DNA of 64,000 nucleotides from Bacteroidales bacterium (GCA_015061035.1 SUXK01000005.1:103382-167381); one strand, 5' to 3'; positions 36,413-45,635 are shown, numbered from the stretch's first letter. The notes: generated by a model not told the origin, from the sequence alone. A program made the numbers and translations.

Positions 36413-37816
36413 ATGAAGAAATATATAAAAATAGTATTGGTTTTGCTATGTATAGCAACAATAGCCCCTGTTAATGCACAAATATCAAAATCGGCATATT
36501 TTCTTGAAGGTATGCCAATGCGTGGCAAATTGAATCCGGCACTATCGAGTGAGTATGGATATGTGAGTTTTCCATTCTTGGGAGATATTAATGTGGGTGT
36601 AAGCAGTAATGTAGGAGTTGGAACATTTTTATACCCCTCAGGTGATGGCGAGTTGTTAAACTTCTTAAGTCCTGATGTAAACTCAAAAGAGTTTTTGGGA
36701 AGTCTTAAATCTCAAAATAAGATGGTGACAAATTTGGATTTAAGTATACTATCATTTGGATTCCATAAATGGAACGGATTCAACACCTTTGACGTTTCGT
36801 TACATGCTGCGGCAGGGGTGCAGATGCCCAAAGATATATTTGAGTTCCTAAAAGTGGGACGTCAATCTGTTACCGATCCTACAACATATCAAATCCGTGA
36901 TATTAATATGAATGCCATTGGATATGTTGATATAGCATTAGGACACTCTCACAAAATCAACGATAAGTGGAACGTGGGTGTAAAACTTAAAGGTTTGGTG
37001 GGAATTGCAAATGCCGATATTAATATCGACAAGATGGATATTACAATGGATAATATAACATCGCAATGGATAATAGAGAGTAAGGGAACAGGAAATGTTG
37101 CATTAAAAGGTTTGATGATTGAAGAGGAGCAAGTAACACCTTCAAATGGCGAGAATTATAGTAAAGTTGATGGCGTTGATTTTGATGACTCTCAAATAGG
37201 TGTAGCAGGAGGTGGTATAGCGGTTGATTTAGGAGTAACATATCGCCCCATAAAAGAACTTGAAATTTCGGCCTCAGTAAACGATTTAGGTTTTATCTGC
37301 TGGAAACATAATAAAGCCGTTGAAACCATATCAACAGGAGTTGTTTATGATGGAATAAATACAGGAAATGATGAAGACTTTGATGTTATTGATGATGAGT
37401 TTTCTAAAATGATAGAGTTTAGAGAGGTGGAAAAACCAAAAACAACCTCAATGTTAAAAGCATCGTTGAATGTTGGCGCAGAGTATTCGTTCCTAAATAA
37501 TGCAATATCTTTAGGTGTGTTGTCGCATACACGTTTCGGCAAACAGACATACGCAGAGGGAATGTTTGCTGTAAACTTCAGAGCAAAGAAGATATTTATG
37601 ATGTCGTTGAACGGAACAGTGTCAAATATGGGTTCATCATTTGGTACTCTATTAAACTTATGTCCCAAAGGATTTAACCTGTTTGTGGCAGTAGATTGCT
37701 TCCCAGCATTAAAGGTAACACCAGATTACTATATTCCAGTAAACAAATTCCATGTGAATGCTTCAATGGGACTAAGTTTTACATTCGGCAAACGTCACCC
37801 TCATGCAGACATTTAA
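36413..37816 (+). CDS. DUF5723-type outer-membrane protein
   Basis: A 467-residue exported protein with a signal peptide (about 1-22, ending NAQ). The sequence GMPMRGKLNPALSSEYGYVSFP near the start (key GMP-R-LNPA) and alternating beta strands throughout resemble the DUF5723 family, which is predicted to form a FadL/PorV-like barrel. Function is unknown. It follows the large lipoprotein by 12 bp and is closed by a bidirectional terminator. Confidence 0.75.
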   Translation: MKKYIKIVLVLLCIATIAPVNAQISKSAYFLEGMPMRGKLNPALSSEYGYVSFPFLGDINVGVSSNVGVGTFLYPSGDGELLNFLSPDVNSKEFLGSLKSQNKMVTNLDLSILSFGFHKWNGFNTFDVSLHAAAGVQMPKDIFEFLKVGRQSVTDPTTYQIRDINMNAIGYVDIALGHSHKINDKWNVGVKLKGLVGIANADINIDKMDITMDNITSQWIIESKGTGNVALKGLMIEEEQVTPSNGENYSKVDGVDFDDSQIGVAGGGIAVDLGVTYRPIKELEISASVNDLGFICWKHNKAVETISTGVVYDGINTGNDEDFDVIDDEFSKMIEFREVEKPKTTSMLKASLNVGAEYSFLNNAISLGVLSHTRFGKQTYAEGMFAVNFRAKKIFMMSLNGTVSNMGSSFGTLLNLCPKGFNLFVAVDCFPALKVTPDYYIPVNKFHVNASMGLSFTFGKRHPHADI

Positions 37817-37843
37817 TGTAGGCATATGAACAAAAGCATAAGC

Positions 37844-37873
37844 AGAGGCTATATCCGTTTGGGTATAGCCTCT
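37844..37873. terminator. Bidirectional terminator, DUF5723 gene and glucosaminidase gene
   Basis: AGAGGCTATA (37844-37853) pairs perfectly with TATAGCCTCT (37864-37873) between two convergent genes, with T-rich sequence after it on the plus side. Confidence 0.75.
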
Positions 37874-37907
37874 ATTGTTTTGCAGATATTTGTTTATTGT
37901 ACTATTC

Positions 37908-38843
37908 TTATTTTAGTTTTCGGTTTAGTTTAAGGGTATCTCCCTCTTTTATAGTGTAGTTTGCATCAATATTATTAAGGTTAAATATAGATGATAACTT
38001 GATACCATATTTTTGAGATATGGAGTGAAGTGACTCTCCGCTCTTAACTGTGTGGTACTTATAACCTTTTTTTGCATATTTGTTCTTCATTTGCAGATAT
38101 ACAATATCTCCCTCGTTGAAAACATAATCTTTGGGTAGTTCGTTATATTGGGCAAGTTTACGTGCTTTAACGCCAAACTCCTTGCCTATCTTCTCGAAAG
38201 TATCTCCCTGCTTAGCCTCAACATAGAGTAAACCCCATGACAGATAGGGCGTGTGAGTGGTTGAGTTCTTAATCTCTTTTTTCTCTTCTGTTACAGGTCT
38301 GTTCTTTTTTAAAGCCTCAGTGTCGTACTTGTAAAGAGAGTAAAGTTCTATCAGTCCAATAAGTTTACTTGCGTATGCTTTGTCGGTAGCGTAGCCACAC
38401 TTTTTTAGCCCTACTGCCCAGCCTTGATAATCGGTAATATCTAACTCAAAAAGTTCGGCATACCTTGGTCTTGAGGTCAAGAATAGTGAGTGGTCCTCGT
38501 ACGATTGAAAAGGATCGTCATACTTTCTAAAGCACTCGCCCTTCTCATCATCATCGTGATATACCTTTTCGCCTTGCCATACGCCATGGCACTTAATGCC
38601 AAAGTGATTGTTTGACTCTTTTGCAAGTTTTCCGTTTCCTGCACCTGACTCTAAAAGTCCTTGAGCCAAAGTGATACTTGCAGGAATCTTGTACCTCTTT
38701 TGTTGTCGCATAGCCTCATCTTTATACTTTTCAATATAATCGAGATAGGTTTTGTTTAACGATTGTGCAAATATATTTTGAGTTGCCAAACATAAAAAAA
38801 CTATACAAATTGATTTGATTAGAAGGTTTGCTAAGAATTTCAT
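37908..38843 (-). CDS. Exported glucosaminidase with two LysM domains
   Basis: A 311-residue peptidoglycan hydrolase. A signal peptide (about 1-26) is followed by a GH73/FlgJ-type glucosaminidase domain (about 30-180) with likely catalytic Glu65 in TLAQGLLESGAG and the NHFGIKCH stretch. Two LysM peptidoglycan-binding domains follow (about 203-248 and 262-307). The ATG at 38843 gives a clean signal peptide; the extra 20 codons upstream would overlap the promoter region. The -7 box TATCTTTG is at 38891-38898. Confidence 0.9.
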   Translation of the reverse strand: MKFLANLLIKSICIVFLCLATQNIFAQSLNKTYLDYIEKYKDEAMRQQKRYKIPASITLAQGLLESGAGNGKLAKESNNHFGIKCHGVWQGEKVYHDDDEKGECFRKYDDPFQSYEDHSLFLTSRPRYAELFELDITDYQGWAVGLKKCGYATDKAYASKLIGLIELYSLYKYDTEALKKNRPVTEEKKEIKNSTTHTPYLSWGLLYVEAKQGDTFEKIGKEFGVKARKLAQYNELPKDYVFNEGDIVYLQMKNKYAKKGYKYHTVKSGESLHSISQKYGIKLSSIFNLNNIDANYTIKEGDTLKLNRKLK

Positions 38844-38890
38844 TATTTGTGAGTGATTATTGTTCCTGTTTAAAAAGATTGAATATGTTG

Positions 38891-38921
38891 CAAAGATACG
38901 CAAAAAAATTTATTACCTTCG
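38891..38921. promoter_or_regulatory. Divergent -7 boxes for the glucosaminidase gene and cdd
   Basis: TATCTTTG on the minus strand (38891-38898) serves the glucosaminidase gene. TACCTTCG on the plus strand (38914-38921), 21 nt before the start codon, is a likely -7 box for cdd. The two promoters are back to back. Confidence 0.5.
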
Positions 38922-38941
38922 TATAATTAAATATGTGAGGT

Positions 38942-39406
38942 ATGAAAGAGATTGATTCTACGGCTAAGATGCAGGTTGTTACATATAGTGAGTTATCGGA
39001 TAAGGATGTGGCTCTCATTGATAAGGCAAAAGAGGCAATGAAGGGTGCATATGCTCCATATTCAAACTTTTGTGTAGGGGCAGCGGTAAGTTGCGGAGAG
39101 AATATAGTTATAGGAAGTAATCAGGAGAATGAAGCGTTCCCCTCGGGTATGTGTGCCGAAAGAGTGGCTCTGTACTCGGCATCGGCTCAATATCCAACAC
39201 AGAGAATAGATGCAATAGCAATATCGGCATATAACTTGGTAAAAAACGAGGAGGCGGTTGCGTTCCCTTGTGGTGCATGCCGTCAGGTTTTGTTAGAGTA
39301 TGAAAAGCGACAAAACTCTCCCATCCGCATAATAGTAGCATCAAAAGAGGAGGTGTATATAATAGAGGGGGCAAAAACTTTATTGCCTTTCTCATTTAAT
39401 ATGTAA
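38942..39406 (+). CDS. cdd: Cytidine deaminase
   Basis: Cdd deaminates cytidine and deoxycytidine to uridine forms in pyrimidine salvage. The 154-residue protein is of the short tetrameric type. Zinc ligands Cys71, Cys110 and Cys113 and catalytic Glu73 lie in MCAERVAL and PCGACRQV, exactly as in the family. It has its own promoter; dnaX follows after 86 bp with a separate -7 box. Confidence 0.96.
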   Translation: MKEIDSTAKMQVVTYSELSDKDVALIDKAKEAMKGAYAPYSNFCVGAAVSCGENIVIGSNQENEAFPSGMCAERVALYSASAQYPTQRIDAIAISAYNLVKNEEAVAFPCGACRQVLLEYEKRQNSPIRIIVASKEEVYIIEGAKTLLPFSFNM

Positions 39407-39434
39407 TTGTTTTGTAGAATAACTAAAAAAATAG

Positions 39435-39442
39435 TAACTTCG
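39435..39442 (+). promoter_or_regulatory. -7 box of dnaX
   Basis: TAACTTCG, one base from the TAnnTTTG consensus, about 50 nt upstream of the dnaX start codon. Confidence 0.4.
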
Positions 39443-39492
39443 CATCAAGAGAATAAGAACTCTGCCTCTAAACATTAGAAAATATTCAGAGA

Positions 39493-41241
39493 ATGGAAAA
39501 CTATATTGTATCGGCACGTAAATATCGCCCAACAACATTTATGTCGGTTGTGGGGCAACGTTCGCTTACCCATACTCTGAAGAACGCAATTCAATCAAAT
39601 AAACTTGCTCATGCCTACCTGTTTTGTGGCCCACGCGGAGTAGGTAAAACAACATGTGCAAGAATCTTTGCAAAATCAATAAATTGTAGCAATCCAACTG
39701 CCGATGGCGAAGCATGTAACTGTTGTGAGTCATGTATGTCGTTTAATGAAGGACGTTCATACAATATACATGAGTTAGATGCTGCATCAAATAACTCGGT
39801 AGATGATATACGTCAATTAATAGATCAAGTACGCATACCGCCTCAATTGGGTAAATATAAAGTGTTTATCATTGATGAGGTGCATATGCTTTCACCTGCG
39901 GCATTCAATGCCTTTTTGAAAACTTTGGAGGAACCTCCCCAACATGCCTTGTTTATATTGGCTACAACTGAGAAGCACAAAATATTGCCTACTATATTGT
40001 CGCGTTGTCAGATATATGATTTTCAAAGAATATCGCTCACTGATATTGTTGATCATCTTAAATATGTTGCACAAAGCGAGGGTATAACTTTTGAAGAGGA
40101 GGCTCTCTCTGAAATTGCCAAGAAGAGTGATGGAGGTATGCGTGATGCGTTGTCGGTGTTTGACCAAATGTCGGCATACTCAGGAGGTAATATTACATAT
40201 AAGAGTGTAATAGCAAACCTCAATCTTTTAGACTACGACTACTATTTTAAACTGACCGATGCCTTTATTGAGGGTAATGTGCCACAGGTATTGGTGCTAT
40301 TTGATGAGATTCTTAAAAACGGATTTGAAGCACAATATTTTGTATCGGGGCTAAGTAATCACTTGCGTGACCTATTGGTCTGCAAAGATGCTATTACGGC
40401 ATCTCTTCTTGAAGTGGGCGAGAGTGTTGCTCAGAGATATACTGAGCAGGCTGCAAAATGTAGTAACGACTTTCTGTATCGGGCAATAGACATCTCAAAC
40501 AATTGCGATTTCAATTACAAGGCAAGTAGCAATAAGAGATTATTAGTTGAACTGACACTTATAAAAATAAGTCAGCTCAATCAAAAAAAAAAATCTGACC
40601 AGGTAGATGATATATATTGGTGGGAGGAGTATCCTCTTGAATCGATAGCGGCTGATGCTCCTGCACCAAAACAGGAGGCTCAACTCTCAAGTAGTAATAT
40701 ATCGCAACAATCAGTAAAACAAACTCAGGTATCGTTAACTGGTAGTGATGAGGTAAAAATACGCTCACTTGGTAGTGGTTTTAAACCCCGTCAACGAGTG
40801 GAAACGGTATCTATTCTTCAACCTAAAAAAACAGAACAGCAACAAGAAGAAAAGGTTGAGGAAAAACAGGTGGAACTATCATCTCCCTTTACCTACGAGG
40901 CGTTGCGTAGAGCATGGCTTGATTATACAACTACTATACCAGCAGAGACAATTTTGGTAAGTGCCATGAAGAGATGTACACTTGAATTGCTCGATAACTT
41001 TAAGATTAAAGTGGTTGTTGCAAATGCTGATCAGTGTCAACGTCTTAAAGATAGATTAGATACTCTTATGCCATTTCTTAGAGAGAAGTTAAGTAATACT
41101 CATATCAATATTGAGATTCGTGAGACAGAAAGAGTTGCCAGAACGGCTATATTCTCTCCATTAGAAAAATTAAACTATATGGTAGGTAAGAATCCTAATA
41201 TAGTAACACTCTATAAAGAGTTCGACTTAGAGATATCATAA
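39493..41241 (+). CDS. dnaX: DNA polymerase III subunit gamma/tau
   Basis: DnaX is the clamp-loader ATPase. The 582-residue protein has Walker A GPRGVGKT at 46-53, a zinc knuckle formed by Cys65, Cys75, Cys78 and Cys81, and Walker B IIDEVH at 126-131. The AAA+ and helical domains end around 360. A Gln/Lys/Glu-rich linker (about 385-465) leads to a C-terminal tau-like domain. A frameshift site for a short gamma form was not evident, although an A-rich run occurs at 40585-40594. Confidence 0.95.
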   Translation: MENYIVSARKYRPTTFMSVVGQRSLTHTLKNAIQSNKLAHAYLFCGPRGVGKTTCARIFAKSINCSNPTADGEACNCCESCMSFNEGRSYNIHELDAASNNSVDDIRQLIDQVRIPPQLGKYKVFIIDEVHMLSPAAFNAFLKTLEEPPQHALFILATTEKHKILPTILSRCQIYDFQRISLTDIVDHLKYVAQSEGITFEEEALSEIAKKSDGGMRDALSVFDQMSAYSGGNITYKSVIANLNLLDYDYYFKLTDAFIEGNVPQVLVLFDEILKNGFEAQYFVSGLSNHLRDLLVCKDAITASLLEVGESVAQRYTEQAAKCSNDFLYRAIDISNNCDFNYKASSNKRLLVELTLIKISQLNQKKKSDQVDDIYWWEEYPLESIAADAPAPKQEAQLSSSNISQQSVKQTQVSLTGSDEVKIRSLGSGFKPRQRVETVSILQPKKTEQQQEEKVEEKQVELSSPFTYEALRRAWLDYTTTIPAETILVSAMKRCTLELLDNFKIKVVVANADQCQRLKDRLDTLMPFLREKLSNTHINIEIRETERVARTAIFSPLEKLNYMVGKNPNIVTLYKEFDLEIS

Positions 41242-41261
41242 AATAGAAATATTTAAATAGC

Positions 41262-41293
41262 AAGAGGCTGAAACATTTTTGTTTCGGCCTCTT
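41262..41293. terminator. Terminator of dnaX
   Basis: AAGAGGCTGAAAC (41262-41274) pairs with GTTTCGGCCTCTT (41281-41293) apart from one mismatch region in the middle. It lies between two convergent genes. Confidence 0.7.
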
Positions 41294-41317
41294 CTCTTAT
41301 TCTCTTCGCCCTTGTAA

Positions 41318-41383
41318 AAAAAAAGATTCTGCAATCCAACCCCTTAATGCTTCATGTGAAGTGGGAGGAATCACTGCAGAACC
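41318..41383 (-). terminator. Elaborate structured terminator of the NahK-like gene
   Basis: On the minus strand an outer stem TTCTGCA/TGCAGAA (41375-41381 with 41327-41333) encloses CC/GG-rich inner pairing and a small CTTCA-CATGAAG hairpin. It is followed by nine consecutive T residues. The structure is longer than a usual intrinsic terminator. Confidence 0.6.
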
Positions 41384-41407
41384 CTTCTGTTTATATAATG
41401 TATATTT

Positions 41408-42484
41408 CTATAAAGAGGCAATAAACTTGTTCATCTCCTCTTCATGCTCCTCAATGCTTCTAAGGTGTTTAAATTGGGCAAGTGTGCGTTGCTTGTTGTG
41501 TTCGGGATATTGAATCTTATAATATGTATCGCCATTTAGATAGTCGGTCAAGAAACGAACTGTTTGCATATAAGTAAGCAGTTTTGCTCCGTATGGCAAC
41601 ATCTCTTTCTCAATAGGGGTTAAGAATTTGCCTGCACTCTCAATGTATCCCTTTGCAAACGATTTGAAAATCTCCATATCCACTCCCACTGCACTAAGGT
41701 CAGTGTCGTCCTCTTTACCTTTGTTTCCGGCAGTTCTTATAAAGTCTCCAAAGTCAGACAATACAAAGCCGGGCATAGTGGTGTCAAGGTCAATAACGCA
41801 TAAAATCTTACCGCTCTTGTCAAATAGGATATTGTTTACTTTAGTGTCGCAGTGAGTAATGCGTTTGGGGAATTTGCCCTCTCTGAATAGTCGTTGAACT
41901 TTGCACATCTCCTCTCTGCGGTCGTTAATCTCCTCTATGATCTCCATCATGGCATCCACTCTTCCTGCCTTGTCAGCCTCGATAGCCTCATCAAATTGCT
42001 CTAATCTGAACTCCATATTGTGGAAGTCGGGGATAGTCTCTCCAAGTGGCTCGGGTAACTCCGATAGCATATATTGGAAATCTCCAAAAGCCAAACCTGT
42101 TTGATAAGCCAACTCAGGAGTAACGCTCTCAAAAGTAACTGCATCTGGGATTAGAATGGTTACTCGCCAATACTTTTCGCCATCAAAATAGTATAGTTTG
42201 CTGTCCTTGGTGGGAATAGTGCGAAGAGTTTTACGCTTAATATCTGTTTCACCCTTCTCTGTTAGTTTCTTCTCAATCTGTTTAGTGATTGCCTCTATGT
42301 TGTTTTGTAGAAGTTCAACGTCTTTAAAAATGTTGTGGTTTATACATTGAAGAACATAATTATCGCTCTCTCCCTCTGTGATAATGGCGTATGTTGTATT
42401 TATAAGACCATTACCAAGAGGTTTTACTTCTACAACTTTACCCTCTAATGCAAAGTTGTCAATAATATTTTTAAGTTTCTCCAT
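41408..42484 (-). CDS. NahK-like N-acetylhexosamine 1-kinase family protein
   Basis: A 358-residue kinase of the aminoglycoside phosphotransferase fold. The Brenner-type motif THCDTKVNNILFD gives catalytic Asp213 and Asn218, and the metal site VIDLDTTMPG gives Asp232/Asp234. The combination closely resembles N-acetylhexosamine 1-kinase, which makes GlcNAc-1-P or GalNAc-1-P in host-glycan salvage. No phosphorylase gene is adjacent, so the substrate remains an inference. The gene is single and ends in the structured terminator. Confidence 0.82.
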   Translation of the reverse strand: MEKLKNIIDNFALEGKVVEVKPLGNGLINTTYAIITEGESDNYVLQCINHNIFKDVELLQNNIEAITKQIEKKLTEKGETDIKRKTLRTIPTKDSKLYYFDGEKYWRVTILIPDAVTFESVTPELAYQTGLAFGDFQYMLSELPEPLGETIPDFHNMEFRLEQFDEAIEADKAGRVDAMMEIIEEINDRREEMCKVQRLFREGKFPKRITHCDTKVNNILFDKSGKILCVIDLDTTMPGFVLSDFGDFIRTAGNKGKEDDTDLSAVGVDMEIFKSFAKGYIESAGKFLTPIEKEMLPYGAKLLTYMQTVRFLTDYLNGDTYYKIQYPEHNKQRTLAQFKHLRSIEEHEEEMNKFIASL

Positions 42485-42577
42485 TTTTTGTGTGAATTAA
42501 ATTTCCTGCAAGTTAATTATAATAACTGAATTAATAAGGCAAAAAGTTCAGATTTTTTCAAAAAAAATGAATATATA

Positions 42578-42604
42578 GGGTGATATGGGTGATACGGGTG
42601 AATA
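42578..42604. repeat. Three tandem 9-bp GGGTGATAY units
   Basis: GGGTGATAT, GGGTGATAC and GGGTGAATA follow each other in the intergenic region between the NahK-like gene and the OmpA/TPR lipoprotein gene. Confidence 0.75.
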
Positions 42605-42650
42605 CCCAAGTGTTTGTTGTCTCTTTTACTAAAAATGTTTCAAAACAAAA

Positions 42651-42678
42651 AAAAGAGGCTACCGAAGTAACCTCTTTT
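42651..42678 (-). terminator. Terminator of the OmpA/TPR lipoprotein gene
   Basis: On the minus strand AAAAGAGGTTAC-TTCG-GTAGCCTCTTTT forms a hairpin with a TTCG tetraloop followed by a T run, a strong intrinsic terminator. Confidence 0.85.
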
Positions 42679-42702
42679 GTGCTTATTATAATTTGCTATA
42701 AA

Positions 42703-44388
42703 TTATTCAGCGATGATACCTGTGATGTCGTAGTTAGCAAACTCGATATCGTTAGCAGCGTCAACTTTCAATTTCTCGTCAATGTTGATTGCTTGACGAA
42801 GGTTTTTAGCAAGTTCTGTCTCGTTGTTTGTACGAGCGCCGATAACTGCTTTCAAGTAGTAAGTCATAGCATCAGGATTAGCAATAGCGTCAAGAGTGTT
42901 TTGAGCAGTTGCATAATCTTTAACCATAATTTGTGCTAAAGCAGCGTTGTTTGATTTGTTGTCGCCAAATGCTTTAACTGCTTTTTGGTACTCACCTTTC
43001 TCTATGTAAAGAACACCAGTTGCCTCTTTAGTCTCTTCCAATGCAGCAGCATTTCCGAAACATTGAGCGGCTTTTTCTTGGTTGCCCTCTTTAAGAGCGA
43101 TAAGACCTTGGTTCATTTGAACTTGAGCAGAGTTACCTGCTATTTTTGCTGCTTTCTCAAACCATGCGTTAGCGTCAGAGAATTTACCCATTTCGAAGCA
43201 AACCATACCAGCGTTGTTGAATGCACGGTAATCGTTAGGGAAGTACTCAGCTGCTTTAGCATAGATGTAAAGTTGTTGCTCTTTGTCGCAAGTTAAAGTA
43301 CCAGCGAAAAGAAGTTCCTCAAGAGTAAGTTCTTTAGGATCTGTTGCTACAAGAGCCATAATCTCCTCGTCTGTTTTACCAATCAAGTCGATGCTTGCAG
43401 TGATTCTTGAGTAACGAAGTTGAGGAAGAATCTCTTCAGCAAGAACTTTGAATGTGCTTGACATGTTTTTGATCTCTTTCTCACGTTGAGCAGGATCGTT
43501 GTACATTGAAAGAACACGAAGGATAAGTTCTTTGTCTTGGATGCTTGATTTCTCAACTAAAGTTTTAAATCCGTCCCAATCTTGAGCAGTAAATTTACCT
43601 GTTACCTCAGTTGCGATAGAATCTTTTTTAAGTTGTTTGTTAAGATATTTCATTGTGTTATCCTCACGTTTCTCAGCAAGTTTGTAGTTAAGATCGTAAC
43701 CACCATCAGGAGAAGCGTATGAAGAAATTTCAATACCTTTCAACTCTTTTCTGTCGTCAGATTTAGTTTCGTTTACTTTGTCTTTCAAAGCAGCCATCTT
43801 CTCGCTCTCAAGTTGTTTTGAGCGGATGTTTGCTTGTTGGATAAGGAACATGATGTCTGCGTTGCAAGTTTCGTTGATGATGCGTTGGAAAGCATCAGGA
43901 GCGATAGCAGGTTTTACTTTGTTTACATCAGCAAGTTCAGCAGTTGCAATGATTCCGTCAGCAACTTTAACTCTCTCTAATGTGTAAGTTTTAGTCTCTC
44001 TTTTGTTTGTTACCTCAAAACCTAACCATAACTCAGATTTTTTCATAGCAGGAACATAATCAAAAGATACGGGCATTGTGATAGTTCCACCCATTTTGTA
44101 TTCAATCTCTTCATTGTTTCCAACTATTTTCTCTCCTTGATAAACGAATGGAGTACCAGCAGTCTCTCCGTCAGCATAAACCAAGTAAGGAGTAACAGTT
44201 ACAGTAACTCTTTTTTTGAAGTATTTCTCAGGGAAAACTCCTGTGATAGTAGCTTCAACTTTTCCTGCTACAACTTCAAGTGGATTAGGATTCACAGAGA
44301 AATCCTCTGATGACATTGAACCCATTTTACATCCAGTGATTACTACTAATAATGCGAGTAGTAAAGGTAAATAAAATTTTTTGTTCAT
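42703..44388 (-). CDS. Lipoprotein with OmpA-like and TPR segments
   Basis: A 561-residue lipoprotein with lipobox Cys20 (VVITGC). An N-terminal beta domain (about 25-150) is followed by an OmpA-like stretch (about 205-260, IEISSYASPDGGYDLNYKLAEKR; key residues YASPDG, N, AEKR) that in other proteins binds peptidoglycan. The C-terminal half (about 345-560) has tetratricopeptide repeats such as YRAFNNAGMVCFEMGKF. The gene is alone, with a consensus -7 box, a leader of over 100 nt and a UUCG terminator, which suggests strong expression. Exact function is unknown. Confidence 0.8.
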   Translation of the reverse strand: MNKKFYLPLLLALLVVITGCKMGSMSSEDFSVNPNPLEVVAGKVEATITGVFPEKYFKKRVTVTVTPYLVYADGETAGTPFVYQGEKIVGNNEEIEYKMGGTITMPVSFDYVPAMKKSELWLGFEVTNKRETKTYTLERVKVADGIIATAELADVNKVKPAIAPDAFQRIINETCNADIMFLIQQANIRSKQLESEKMAALKDKVNETKSDDRKELKGIEISSYASPDGGYDLNYKLAEKREDNTMKYLNKQLKKDSIATEVTGKFTAQDWDGFKTLVEKSSIQDKELILRVLSMYNDPAQREKEIKNMSSTFKVLAEEILPQLRYSRITASIDLIGKTDEEIMALVATDPKELTLEELLFAGTLTCDKEQQLYIYAKAAEYFPNDYRAFNNAGMVCFEMGKFSDANAWFEKAAKIAGNSAQVQMNQGLIALKEGNQEKAAQCFGNAAALEETKEATGVLYIEKGEYQKAVKAFGDNKSNNAALAQIMVKDYATAQNTLDAIANPDAMTYYLKAVIGARTNNETELAKNLRQAINIDEKLKVDAANDIEFANYDITGIIAE

Positions 44389-44514
44389 AATTAACTTTCT
44401 TTTTTGTTGATAAATTATTATTGTTAATCTCTAAATTCTTAAATAAATGAATGTTTAGCCAATATCTCGTTTCTTTAATTTGCGCCTTTTTAGTAGGATA
44501 AACGAAATATGTTA

Positions 44515-44522
44515 CAAATATA
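44515..44522 (-). promoter_or_regulatory. -7 box of the OmpA/TPR lipoprotein gene
   Basis: The minus strand reads TATATTTG, fitting TAnnTTTG. It is about 125 nt upstream of the start codon, giving an unusually long leader. Confidence 0.5.
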
Positions 44523-44651
44523 GTGAGTTTTTGTCAAATAACATCAATTTATAAGCGTTTTTTTAATTTGATAACATAAATGTATTAATATTTAGAAATA
44601 AAAACACGAGAATTGAGCATTTTTATTCTCTTTTTGAGGTAAAACGTATTC

Positions 44652-45563
44652 TCAATCACTATTGTTTCGTGGATGGTGTGTAAGTATTTCTCTTCTGATA
44701 AATTCTCTGTCAAGATGAACATATATTTCGGTTGTGGCAATGCTCTCATGCCCTAACATTTGTTGAATTGCTCTCAGGTTTGCACCGCCCTCTAAAAGGT
44801 GAGTTGCAAATGTGTGTCGCAAAGAGTGAGGGCTTATATTCTTTTTTATGTTGCAAACTTCGCATTGCTGTTTTATGATATAGAAAATCATAACTCTTGA
44901 TAGTTGCCCTCCTCTTCTGTTTAAAAATAGAATGTCTTCGCAACCATGCTTGATATTCAATTGTTTACGACTCTCCAAATAGAGTTTGATCTCCTTGATT
45001 GTACTCTCCGCAATTGGTACAATTCTCTGCTTTTTGCCTTTGCCTTCAACTAAAATATATCCATCTTCGCAGTATATATTTGAAATCTTCAAATTGGTAG
45101 CCTCTGAAACTCTCAAACCGCAACCATACATAACCTCAATAATGGTTTTATTCCTGTGTCCTTCTGGTAGAGACAGGTCAAAACTTTCTGTTAATCTGTC
45201 AATCTCTTCAATGGTCAAAACTTCTGGAAGATGCTTTCCTAATTTTGGCGATTCTACATTTGCAAGTGGGTCAGATTTGATATAACCGTCAATCAACAGA
45301 AATCGATAAAAAGATTTTATTCCAGATAATATACGAGCCTGAGAACGAGGACATATGCCAATATCGCTGAGGGTTGAGAGGAATTGTAAAACATCTACGT
45401 TCTCAAACTGCTCTATGCTGTATTTGTCGCAGTTTAAGAACGCTAAGAATTTGTTCAAATCGTTCAAATAAGCATCGATGCTATTCTTTGATAGCCCTCG
45501 TTCTAACTTCAGATGAACAACATACTCTTTAACTAAATCTTTCTCTTTATTGGGTGTATTCAT
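44652..45563 (-). CDS. xerD: Tyrosine recombinase XerD
   Basis: XerD with XerC resolves chromosome dimers at dif. The 303-residue protein has an N-terminal SAM-like core-binding domain (about 8-95) and a catalytic domain with Arg151 (GCGLRVSEA), Lys175 (VEGKGKKQR), His246 and Arg249 (SPHSLRHTF), His272 (LGHESI) and nucleophile Tyr281 (TEIYVHLD). All catalytic residues are intact. The ATG at 45563 was chosen over an in-frame TTG at 45578. It is divergent from aroQ. Confidence 0.93.
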   Translation of the reverse strand: MNTPNKEKDLVKEYVVHLKLERGLSKNSIDAYLNDLNKFLAFLNCDKYSIEQFENVDVLQFLSTLSDIGICPRSQARILSGIKSFYRFLLIDGYIKSDPLANVESPKLGKHLPEVLTIEEIDRLTESFDLSLPEGHRNKTIIEVMYGCGLRVSEATNLKISNIYCEDGYILVEGKGKKQRIVPIAESTIKEIKLYLESRKQLNIKHGCEDILFLNRRGGQLSRVMIFYIIKQQCEVCNIKKNISPHSLRHTFATHLLEGGANLRAIQQMLGHESIATTEIYVHLDREFIRREILTHHPRNNSD

Positions 45564-45627
45564 ATAAATTGTCCTCAAATGTAGAGGTTTGAATGGTAAA
45601 AACAGTTTCTAATAAAATAAATTTTAT

Positions 45628-45635
45628 TACTTTTG
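45628..45635 (+). promoter_or_regulatory. -7 box of the aroQ operon
   Basis: TACTTTTG fits TAnnTTTG; the aroQ ATG is 30 nt downstream, which also argues against the in-frame start at 45593 that lies above it. Confidence 0.55.

Noticed and set aside
44652-45563. Integrase of a mobile element
   Set aside because: It matches housekeeping XerD in length and residues and sits next to aroQ, with no attachment-site duplication or cargo.
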